Below, piece after piece: positions 1-5,360 of a DNA stretch of 11,351 nucleotides. Every line of letters starts with the position of its first letter. Position 1 is the stretch's first letter. The translations under genes were made by a program, and so were the position numbers. Source of the stretch: Bacteroidales bacterium. Lineage in GTDB: Bacteria; Bacteroidota; Bacteroidia; Bacteroidales; VadinHA17. Under the pieces are notes generated by a model. It did no database searches and was not told the origin of the DNA. It saw only the letters and a program-made list of their open reading frames with translations. The DNA is taken from the NCBI GenBank assembly GCA_003518245.1, contig DOZA01000075.1:1-11351 (forward strand), given 5' to 3'.

Positions 1-62
1 GAGAGACTGAGAGACTGAGTGACTAAGTGACAACAAAACTTCTCATAGTCACTTAGTCACTT
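1..62. repeat. Inverted array of 8-bp tandem repeats
   Basis: Four consecutive 8-bp units run from 1 to 32: GAGAGACT, GAGAGACT, GAGTGACT, AAGTGACA. After a 14-nt spacer, two units of the opposite orientation, AGTCACTT, occupy 47-54 and 55-62. The two halves are reverse complements in part, so the array can fold into a hairpin. The second half runs into the miaA stop codon (61-63). The array is cut by the window edge and may continue to the left. This is read directly from the sequence; the function is unknown. Confidence 0.8.
18..61 (-). terminator. Hairpin just downstream of miaA, possible terminator
   Basis: A perfect 14-bp inverted repeat pairs 18-31 with 48-61, leaving a 16-nt loop. It is built from the 8-bp repeats and begins inside the miaA stop codon. 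Read on the minus strand it lies directly after miaA, where a terminator or an mRNA 3'-end stabiliser would be expected. No run of T follows the stem on that strand, so it is not a classical intrinsic terminator. The hairpin is certain; the termination role is inferred. Confidence 0.45.
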
Positions 63-984
63 AATCTTTAATTAACATCAGTGCTCTTGCAAGTTTATCT
101 TTATTACTCAATTCCCCGTCTATCCAGTGAATCTTAATACCCCTGCGTTCCATTCCCCTGAACCAGGTCATCTGTCTTTTTGCAAACTGGTGGATCGCTG
201 TTTCAAGCTTTTTCTTCATCTCATTATAAGTCATTTGCCCCAGGAGGTACATTGTAATAAACTTATATTCAAGACCATAATATATCAGATCGTCAGTAGA
301 TATACCTCTGTCTATCAACGCCTTAACTTCCTCAACCAGGCCTGAATCCAAACGCGATTCCAATCGTTGACTTATCCTCTCTCTTCTTTTATCCCTGTCA
401 TATCTAATACCCAGCACAAGAGGACTGATTTCCGGGAATTCATCCGGATCACTACCTTCACGGATATAGTATTCTTCAATCTCAATAGCTCGTATTGCTC
501 TTTTGGGGGTATCAATATCAGTTATATTATGCAGGTCTTTATAAGATGACAATATACCGGACAGCTCAGCCGGTGATTTATCAGCAAGGCTCTTCCTCAG
601 TTCTTCGTTTACAGGCACTTTAATCAGTTTATAACCACTTATAATGCTATCAAGGTACATCCCTGAGCCACCACAAACTACCGGCAATACTTTTCTTAAT
701 TTAAGATCATTGTATACACTGAGGAAATCACGCTGATATTCGTATACATTATACTTATACCCCGCGTCAGCAATATCAACAAGGTGGTATGGGATCTGTA
801 CACCATCAACAATATAATCATCATAATCTTTACCCGTACCTATGTTCATCCCGCGGTATACCTGCCTTGAGTCGGCACTTATAATTTCCCCGCCCAGCAC
901 TGCCGCCAGTCTGGCAGCAAAGCCTGTCTTTCCTGAAGCTGTTGCTCCGGTTACAACAACCATATCATTATTGTACCTGCCCAT
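61..984 (-). CDS. miaA: tRNA dimethylallyltransferase MiaA (second Bacteroides type)
   Basis: MiaA transfers the dimethylallyl group from DMAPP to N6 of adenosine 37 in tRNAs that read UNN codons; MiaB acts on the product. The protein is 307 aa, normal for the family. Numbered from the ATG at 984, it shows the P-loop GATASGKT (13-20), ADSRQVYRGMNIGTG (37-51), GGSGMY (105-110), YYGLEYKF (235-242) and QFAKRQMTWFRGMERRG (266-282). The stretches GYKYNVYEYQRDF and GLEYKF resemble the type annotated as miaA2 in Bacteroides, which also carry a miaA1. A GTG one codon upstream (987) is possible. I chose the ATG at 984 because the degenerate copy at 2482-2634 starts at the same alignment position. The usual P-loop Pro is Ala here (GATAS, not GPTAS). 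The gene is probably monocistronic and ends at a repeat hairpin. The family call is very secure. Confidence 0.96.
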   Translation of the reverse strand: MGRYNNDMVVVTGATASGKTGFAARLAAVLGGEIISADSRQVYRGMNIGTGKDYDDYIVDGVQIPYHLVDIADAGYKYNVYEYQRDFLSVYNDLKLRKVLPVVCGGSGMYLDSIISGYKLIKVPVNEELRKSLADKSPAELSGILSSYKDLHNITDIDTPKRAIRAIEIEEYYIREGSDPDEFPEISPLVLGIRYDRDKRRERISQRLESRLDSGLVEEVKALIDRGISTDDLIYYGLEYKFITMYLLGQMTYNEMKKKLETAIHQFAKRQMTWFRGMERRGIKIHWIDGELSNKDKLARALMLIKD

Positions 985-1046
985 CACTTATTTGTTCGGT
1001 TAAAATTAATTATTTTTCCTGCTTTCAGAAATTCAGTTCTATAATT
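831..1046. repeat. Left copy of a duplicated miaA 5' region
   Basis: This stretch covers the first ~50 codons of intact miaA and the non-coding DNA upstream. It matches 2482-2688 in the same orientation. Over the best 82 bp (841-922 against 2492-2573) I count 15 mismatches, about 82% identity. The match continues upstream of the start codon through TTAAAATTA-TTATTTTT-CTGCTTTCA and, after a gap of about 9 bp, TATAATT. This copy has TATTTTTC at 1011-1018 where the right copy keeps TATTTTTG, a plausible promoter -7 box. Confidence 0.85.
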
Positions 1047-1053
1047 CACCTAT

Positions 1054-1070
1054 TGTTACCCTGTAACAGG
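1054..1070. promoter_or_regulatory. Overlapping small dyads, possible operator
   Basis: TGTTAC-CCT-GTAACA (1054-1068) is a perfect 6-bp inverted repeat. It overlaps a second one, CCTGT-A-ACAGG (1060-1070). The core CCTGTA recurs in the same orientation at 1091-1096 and 1107-1112. The arrangement resembles a repressor or activator site, but no adjacent promoter was identified and short dyads arise by chance. The sequence pattern is certain; the function is a guess. Confidence 0.25.
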
Positions 1071-1085
1071 ACAAGATAAATTGTA

Positions 1086-1220
1086 TCACACCTGTAAAAC
1101 ACACGACCTGTATAAATCTTCCTTAATCGTACATTCCAGTTCTAAGTTTTCACTAAGCATTTTTACTGCCTGTTTGCCACATCCTCTTGCCAGGCCCGAT
1201 CCGGGAAAGCTGCTACTGAT
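1086..1220 (-). pseudogene. Unrecognised coding-like remnant
   Basis: An open frame of 44 codons between stops at 1221-1223 and 1086-1088 has protein-like composition, including the stretches GLARGCGKQAVKMLSENLE and IKEDLYRSC. There is no start codon near its beginning; the only internal ATG (1158-1160) would leave 24 aa. I do not recognise the family. It lies in the DNA unique to the segment between the two miaA 5' copies, so a leftover gene end is plausible. It could equally be a chance open frame. Confidence 0.2.
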
Positions 1221-1250
1221 TTACAGTTAAGCATATGAAAGTAAAATAAT

Positions 1251-1282
1251 ATTGACTTTCAGTAATTTAATAAATATCTTTG
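1251..1282 (+). promoter_or_regulatory. Bacteroidota-type promoter (-33/-7)
   Basis: ATTG at 1251-1254, 20 bp, then TATCTTTG at 1275-1282 fits the primary-sigma consensus of Bacteroides (TTG/TTTG, about 19-21 bp, TAnnTTTG). Transcription would begin near 1289 and run towards the truncated T9SS gene. An ATG at 1290 opens only a 20-codon frame. This is the best promoter match in the segment between the two miaA copies. Confidence 0.5.
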
Positions 1283-1307
1283 TATAGAAATGAAAATGGC
1301 AGTCGAT

Positions 1308-1324
1308 CCAGCCACTCAGGCTGG
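1308..1324 (+). promoter_or_regulatory. Hairpin in the predicted leader
   Basis: CCAGCC-ACTCA-GGCTGG is a perfect 6-bp G+C-rich stem with a 5-nt loop in otherwise A+T-rich DNA. It starts about 20 nt after the predicted transcription start. No T-run follows, so a terminator is unlikely. It could be a structured leader element or a chance hairpin. Confidence 0.3.
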
Positions 1325-1392
1325 TAATATTAAATGCACTTATTTGCTTTAATTAAGTTCGGTTTTTAACATTATCGTAAAAACAACGAAAA

Positions 1393-1534
1393 ATGTATCC
1401 CTTTAAAACATTTCATTTATTCAGGTTGGCCATAATAAAAATACTCGGTTGATATAGTTCATGACTATTCATCATATTTTATTGCAAATGAAGATTACGC
1501 CTCATTATGCAGGTGGAGTCAGGTATCCGGGACA
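1393..1534 (+). pseudogene. Out-of-frame 5' extension of the T9SS cargo gene
   Basis: In the frame of the gene that follows, translation is open from 1439, with no start codon before 1535. It encodes a further propeller-like strand set ending ...YASLCRWSQVSG, which matches the blade style of the downstream protein. Coding sequence therefore extends upstream of the first ATG. In the neighbouring frame, ATG 1393 opens MYPFKTFHLFRLAIIKILG and stops at 1450. Removing one A from the AAAAA run at 1437-1441 would join both frames into one ORF from 1393 to 2470. Either a slippage frameshift or a chance neighbour ORF is possible. No convincing secretion signal results from joining them. Confidence 0.45.
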
Positions 1535-2470
1535 ATGAGGATGTATTTCTATAACAGCAATACCAACAAATGGACATGGAAGGATATTAAAAAGTATGCA
1601 TCTACATCTGAGAATACTACTCCTCATACTTTTATTTTAATTGGATCACCCGAGAACGAAATTTTTTATTATTCTTCTTACCAGGATTCAGTTATGCAAT
1701 CGAATTTTGCAGACGACATTTACCCTACTCTCAGTTTCAATGATACACTGGCCTGTGTAAGATCTGATGAAAAATCTGTATTATTTAATGCTTTGAACTG
1801 TACCATTCACGAAAAAGATTTTAATTTCAACTACACCGGCCTGGGAACCGGCTCAGCAGCCTTTTTTAATCCGGTGGATAAAACAATGTACGGATACAGT
1901 ATTCTTTCAAATAAATGGACTACTAATACTGTACAGGAGGAACTCTATGTTTGTTATAATCGCGAATATATCGGTTTGATCTCAGTCTGGCTGAATGGTA
2001 AGGCAAATGGTAAATACTATGCATTTAATGGTTTGGCCGACAGCTGGGTAGAGCTTACTCCAGAGGGAATATCAGTAAGCAATGTTGTGGGAAAGAGAAG
2101 CGCTCTGGTAGTACGTTCAACCCATGTGTATGCCTTTGATCCTTACGGGTCAACAACAGATATAAGGACATTACCAGATGATCCCATAACTTCAGGGTTT
2201 ATACTTAGTCAGAATTATCCTAATCCATTCATTAATTTAACCAATATTGAATATAAACTATCCACACCCTCCAAGGTAATCCTTAAAATATTCAATTCAC
2301 TCGGTCAGGAAGTAAGAACCCTGGTTGATGAACATAAAGCACCTGGAGAATGGCATGTAACATGGGATGGTACGAATGGTAACAATAAACCCGTCAGTTC
2401 CGGAATTTATAATTATCAACTACAGGTCGGAAACGCAAAAGCTAATCGATCAATGATTTTGATGAGGTGA
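1535..2470 (+). CDS. 5'-truncated secreted protein with T9SS sorting domain
   Basis: The 311-aa product has two parts. Residues 1-215 contain repeated strands with aromatic turns, such as YFYNSNTNKWTW, YGYSILSNKWTT and YYAFNGLADSW, which suggest Kelch-like propeller blades. Residues ~221-311 are a FlgD-like/T9SS type A sorting domain: FILSQNYPNPF, IFNSLGQEVRTL, WHVTWDG, SSGIYNYQL and a terminal MILMR. Such domains direct proteins across the outer membrane through the type IX system, after which they are cleaved or anchored. A signal peptide is required but absent, and coding-like sequence continues upstream without a start. The gene is most likely a broken remnant. The stop lies only 11 bp before the right miaA duplicate begins, so its end coincides with a recombination junction. 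The domain call is secure; functionality is doubtful. Confidence 0.75.
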   Translation: MRMYFYNSNTNKWTWKDIKKYASTSENTTPHTFILIGSPENEIFYYSSYQDSVMQSNFADDIYPTLSFNDTLACVRSDEKSVLFNALNCTIHEKDFNFNYTGLGTGSAAFFNPVDKTMYGYSILSNKWTTNTVQEELYVCYNREYIGLISVWLNGKANGKYYAFNGLADSWVELTPEGISVSNVVGKRSALVVRSTHVYAFDPYGSTTDIRTLPDDPITSGFILSQNYPNPFINLTNIEYKLSTPSKVILKIFNSLGQEVRTLVDEHKAPGEWHVTWDGTNGNNKPVSSGIYNYQLQVGNAKANRSMILMR

Positions 2471-2481
2471 AGTTTCCCCTG

Positions 2482-2634
2482 ACCCTGTACCAATATTCAT
2501 TCTCCTGTATACCTGTCTTGAATCAGCATTTATAATTTCTCCACGCAGCACTGCCGCCAGCCTGGCAACAAAGTCTTTTTTTCTGAAGCAGTGGGCCCGG
2601 TAATAACTATTATATCGTATTTGTTGCTGTTCAT
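2482..2634 (-). pseudogene. Frameshifted 5' fragment of a second miaA
   Basis: Read on the minus strand from ATG 2634, this encodes MNSNKYDIIVITGPTAS, then loses frame at a T7 run (2576-2582), one base shorter than in the intact gene. Restoring the base gives DFVARLAAVLRGEIINADS followed by RQVYRRMNIGTG, clearly the MiaA N-terminus with its P-loop and substrate-binding region. Homology stops at about 2482, 11 bp after the T9SS gene stop. The fragment keeps the canonical GPTAS, where intact miaA has GATAS. At about 82% nucleotide identity it is an old paralogue or the remnant of a replaced allele, not a recent duplication. It cannot encode a working enzyme. Confidence 0.9.
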
Positions 2635-2660
2635 ACCAGATTAGTTTCCTTAAAATTAGT

Positions 2661-2668
2661 TATTTTTG
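2661..2668 (+). promoter_or_regulatory. Possible -7 box for the YIP1-smpB operon
   Basis: TATTTTTG matches the Bacteroidota -7 consensus TAnnTTTG and ends 22 bp before the YIP1 ATG. I see no good TTG or TTTG at the expected -33 distance, so this is a weak call. The left duplicate has TATTTTTC at the matching position. Confidence 0.35.
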
Positions 2669-2690
2669 CTGCTTTCAAAAATATAATTAT

Positions 2691-3281
2691 ATGTTTGATC
2701 TACGGATGCTCAGGGACAGACCAAGGGATCTTCTTATACAACCCTTGAAGGCATGGGAAACAATAAGGCTTGAGAACAGGTCAGTTAAAGAGGTACAAAT
2801 ATCTTTCCTGCTACCTGTTCTGGTGCTTATATCACTTTCTGCGTTTGCCGGATCGCTCATATATAATCCTGCCGGATTATCAGTTTTATTTCCTATACTG
2901 AGAGCTTTAAAACAATTTATATGTTTTTACCTGACTGTGTTACTGACATCCTGGGTTCTTAATGAGCTTTCAGCTGCTTTTATTCATTTCAAAGATTATT
3001 CATTTAATTTCAAGCTTGTAGTTTATTCGCTCACTCCATTGTATATAACAGTTATAATAACCAGGTTTTTACCAGATCTATCAATAATAAATATACTGGC
3101 TTTGTATGGAGCTTACATACTATACGCTGGTTTAAAAAATATTGAAAACAGCAGCCGGAAAAGTGTAATAAGATACTTTATTGTAGCTTTGCTTTCAGTA
3201 ATTGTATTTTATCTTGCCATAAGCTGGATCACCGGCAGTTTACTTGAAGGCATTTATTTTGCGTTAGCAGGTAAGGTATGA
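2691..3281 (+). CDS. YIP1-family integral membrane protein
   Basis: This 196-aa protein has a short charged N-terminus containing a PLKAWETI motif, a start typical of bacterial YIP1 proteins. About five hydrophobic segments follow, near residues 37-57, 75-95, 108-124, 130-148 and 159-181. Bacterial YIP1 proteins are inner-membrane proteins of unknown role; the name comes from eukaryotic Golgi trafficking factors and should not be read as function. The stop overlaps the smpB start in ATGA (3278-3281), so the two genes are probably co-transcribed and translationally coupled. Divergent from the degenerate miaA fragment, it lies just right of the duplicated region. The start at 2691 has no Shine-Dalgarno sequence; an internal Met at codon 6 is an alternative. 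The family call rests on topology and the N-terminal motif. Confidence 0.75.
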   Translation: MFDLRMLRDRPRDLLIQPLKAWETIRLENRSVKEVQISFLLPVLVLISLSAFAGSLIYNPAGLSVLFPILRALKQFICFYLTVLLTSWVLNELSAAFIHFKDYSFNFKLVVYSLTPLYITVIITRFLPDLSIINILALYGAYILYAGLKNIENSSRKSVIRYFIVALLSVIVFYLAISWITGSLLEGIYFALAGKV

Positions 3282-3739
3282 AAAAGGAAAAGACACATAA
3301 TATTGTTATTAAGAATAAGAAGGCATCACGTAATTATATCTTCATTGACACCTTTATTGTAGGCATACAGCTTACTGGTACTGAGATAAAATCTATTAGG
3401 TCAGGTAAGGCTAGTCTTATTGATTCATATTGCAGGTTCAGGGAAGGGGAATTATTTGTTACAGGAATGAATATTGCTGAATATTACTGGGGTAATATTA
3501 ACAATCATGAGCCTCGCAGGGAACGAAAGCTTCTGTTACATAAAAAAGAGCTAAGGAAACTTGAAAGGAAAATAAAAGAAGGCGGGTTAACCATTATAAT
3601 GACCAGGCTGTTCATAAATGACCGGGGGCTTGCAAAAGCTGAGATAGCTCTTGCAAGAGGTAAAAAAGAATATGATCAAAGGGAAACACTTAAGAGGAAA
3701 GATGCCGAGAGAGAGATAGGAAGAAAATTTAAGAACTGA
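3278..3739 (+). CDS. smpB: SsrA-binding protein SmpB
   Basis: SmpB binds tmRNA and delivers it to ribosomes stalled on mRNAs without a stop codon, allowing trans-translation and tagging of the unfinished protein. The 153-aa product has the normal length and order of motifs: [10 protein letters not shown] (13-22), the core [20 protein letters not shown] (32-51), [18 protein letters not shown] (75-92) and the basic C-terminal tail [20 protein letters not shown] (128-147), which reaches the decoding centre. It overlaps the YIP1 stop by 4 bp. Its TGA stop at 3737-3739 abuts the stop of the convergent gene at 3740 with no spacer, so no dedicated terminator fits between them. The tmRNA gene is not in this window. 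Confidence 0.97.
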   Translation: MKKEKTHNIVIKNKKASRNYIFIDTFIVGIQLTGTEIKSIRSGKASLIDSYCRFREGELFVTGMNIAEYYWGNINNHEPRRERKLLLHKKELRKLERKIKEGGLTIIMTRLFINDRGLAKAEIALARGKKEYDQRETLKRKDAEREIGRKFKN

Positions 3740-4534
3740 CTATTTCTCAAGTGTTCTTGCCAGCTCTATAGATATCTGTTCTTCACCCCTGTAAGCAACA
3801 ATAAAAGCATCATTTACGCCCCTGTTTTTCATATCTCCAAGGTAAATATTTGCCTCGGAGTATTTTTTGAAAGCCCCGCTCTGGTATTTATACATATTGC
3901 CTGCCCTGAGTATTGTAACATTATATTTCAAGGGGCAGCCAATCCTGCTTTCAAGCTCTGCTTTTGTAATATGCTCAGATGAAATAGCAACCTGCACCCT
4001 GAACACTATCTTTTCTGTAATATCCTTTTTATAAACATTATCTGCAGGGATAATATTTTCGGGAGCGGTTTCTTCTTCAATAAATTGATCTATATCCTCT
4101 TCCACCGTGGCTTTTTTATCAAGATGTATTACTACCGGTCCAAATTCTGCAGACCCACGTTTATCGCCTTCAATGATATAATCCAGTTTCCCTCCCAGCC
4201 TGAATGATCCTGTAAGTGACTCATCAGCTTTTGCAAGATAACTTATCCTTATAATTTTCTTATCCGGCATGTTTACCCAAACAAAGTTCACCTGGTTATT
4301 ATCCCAGTAAAAATCAGCTCCGGCAGTATTACCTCTTTTTACTGTAAATCCCTGGGGAAGATCCTGGTAAAACCTGGCAAAATCGTTTATTCCATGATTT
4401 ACTATCTCTATCCTCACGGGAACGAAGCTACCTGGTGGCCATGATGGTTGAGTATCTACCCTAATAGTTTTATCCTGTGCAGCAGCACCATGAAAAACAA
4501 ACACCATCAAGAGAATAATACCTGCGTATCGCAT
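3740..4534 (-). CDS. Secreted protein, beta-sandwich plus SPOR-like domain
   Basis: The 264-aa product begins with a signal peptide, MRYAGIILLMVFVFHGAAAQ, cut near AAA-Q. I chose the ATG at 4534 because it places this signal at the N-terminus and leaves a 10-bp gap to the upstream gene; a start at 4588 would add 18 residues and overlap that gene by 44 bp. Residues ~25-140 look like an extracytoplasmic beta-sandwich (VPVRIEIVNHGINDFARF, DLPQGFTV, ISYLAKAD). An acidic linker (~144-160) follows. Residues ~175-252 resemble a SPOR domain (FRVQVA, YKYQSGAFKKYSEANIYL, AFIVAYRG), a fold that in other proteins binds denuded peptidoglycan glycans. The product is likely periplasmic or lipid-free envelope material with a cell-wall role. 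Domain calls are by eye; SPOR is moderately secure, the first domain less so. Confidence 0.65.
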   Translation of the reverse strand: MRYAGIILLMVFVFHGAAAQDKTIRVDTQPSWPPGSFVPVRIEIVNHGINDFARFYQDLPQGFTVKRGNTAGADFYWDNNQVNFVWVNMPDKKIIRISYLAKADESLTGSFRLGGKLDYIIEGDKRGSAEFGPVVIHLDKKATVEEDIDQFIEEETAPENIIPADNVYKKDITEKIVFRVQVAISSEHITKAELESRIGCPLKYNVTILRAGNMYKYQSGAFKKYSEANIYLGDMKNRGVNDAFIVAYRGEEQISIELARTLEK

Positions 4535-4544
4535 AAGAAAGTTT

Positions 4545-5255
4545 TTAAAAGTTTGGTCTGAGGAGGTATTTTGAATAGAACACATCAATAAGATTTACTG
4601 CTTCATCAGCTGTATCTACAAGGTTGAAAATTTCAAGATCTTCCCATGATATATTTGACTCTTCTTCAAGCATGGTTTTCTTCATCCAGTCAATTAAACC
4701 GCTCCAGTATTTTTTACCTATCATTATAATTGGGAACTTTCCAATTTTTTTTGTCTGAATCAGTGTTATTGCTTCAAACAGCTCATCAAATGTTCCAAAT
4801 CCGCCCGGCAGCACAATAAAGCCCTGGGCATATTTCATAAACATCACTTTTCTTACAAAAAAATGATCGAACATAATAAGTTTATCAGGGTCAATATAAT
4901 CATTTGCTTTCTGTTCAAAAGGCAGGTCAATATTTATCCCCACCGATTTACCCCTGCCCCTGAAAGCCCCTTTATTCGCTGCTTCCATAATACCAGGTCC
5001 TCCCCCTGTTATTATACCATAACCTTTAATAGTCAGTTTAAAAGCAATCTCTTCAGCCAGTGTATAATACTTATTATCCTGTTTTGTACGTGCTGATCCA
5101 AACAGTGAAACACAAGGACCTATCCTGGCCAGTTTTTCGTACCCTTCCACAAACTCGGATATGATCTTAAAAACTCTCCATGAATCCATTGTATGGATCT
5201 CATTCCATGTTTTAGTCTTAAAAGCATCCTTAACGAGGTCTTCTTTTTTATTCAT
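4545..5255 (-). CDS. LOG-family nucleotide phosphoribohydrolase (TIGR00730-like)
   Basis: The 236-aa cytoplasmic protein carries the two LOG signatures: GGGPGIMEAANKGA (84-97) and PGGFGTFDE (150-158), with the conserved Arg in FFVRK (132-136). LOG enzymes split nucleoside 5'-monophosphates into base and ribose 5-phosphate. In plants and some bacteria the substrate is a cytokinin riboside monophosphate; other bacterial members act on common purine or pyrimidine nucleotides. The sequence alone does not tell these apart. It is often mislabelled lysine decarboxylase because of PGGxGTxxE. The secreted SPOR-like gene follows 10 bp downstream, so the two probably share a transcript. An 11-bp palindrome, ATCAATTTGAT (5280-5290), lies 24 bp upstream of the ATG. 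Confidence 0.9.
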   Translation of the reverse strand: MNKKEDLVKDAFKTKTWNEIHTMDSWRVFKIISEFVEGYEKLARIGPCVSLFGSARTKQDNKYYTLAEEIAFKLTIKGYGIITGGGPGIMEAANKGAFRGRGKSVGINIDLPFEQKANDYIDPDKLIMFDHFFVRKVMFMKYAQGFIVLPGGFGTFDELFEAITLIQTKKIGKFPIIMIGKKYWSGLIDWMKKTMLEEESNISWEDLEIFNLVDTADEAVNLIDVFYSKYLLRPNF

Positions 5256-5279
5256 AATGCTTAAAAATAATAAATAAAT

Positions 5280-5290
5280 ATCAATTTGAT
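5280..5290. promoter_or_regulatory. Small palindrome upstream of the LOG gene
   Basis: ATCAA-T-TTGAT is a perfect 5-bp inverted repeat around one base, 24 bp before the LOG start codon. The position suits an operator, but the element is short and A+T-rich. The rest of the 105-bp gap between the LOG and uvrA genes shows only a weak CCAG/CTGG hairpin near 5304-5319 and no clear terminator. Confidence 0.2.
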
Positions 5291-5360
5291 GTGCTTCTGT
5301 CAGGCCAGTTATTATCCTGGTCAGAGCCTCATACCATCCCGGATATTACCACCATAGGTT

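Larger units (their letters stand above)
2482..2688. repeat. Right copy of the duplicated miaA 5' region
   Basis: This is the direct-repeat partner of 831-1046. It includes the miaA 5' fragment and the miaA-to-YIP1 intergenic DNA up to the YIP1 start codon. It still adjoins the divergent YIP1/smpB operon, so it probably marks the ancestral position of the miaA start. Confidence 0.85.

Noticed and set aside
1086..1220. Remnant of a 23S rRNA-type four-helix-bundle protein
   Set aside because: The A-x-GCG-K stretch is faintly similar to the A-E-G-x-G-R motif, but the spacing to the ELE motif is too short and the remainder does not fit.
1035..2481. Insertion sequence or integron
   Set aside because: No transposase or integrase fragment, terminal inverted repeats or short target duplications were found. 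The only flanking repeats are the diverged miaA copies.
4535..4588. Longer start for the SPOR-like secreted protein
   Set aside because: It would add 18 residues before a clear signal peptide and overlap the LOG gene by 44 bp; the ATG at 4534 fits better.
5304..5319. Terminator between uvrA and the LOG gene
   Set aside because: Only a 4-bp CCAG/CTGG core with a G-T extension is present, and there is no T-run next to it on the minus strand.
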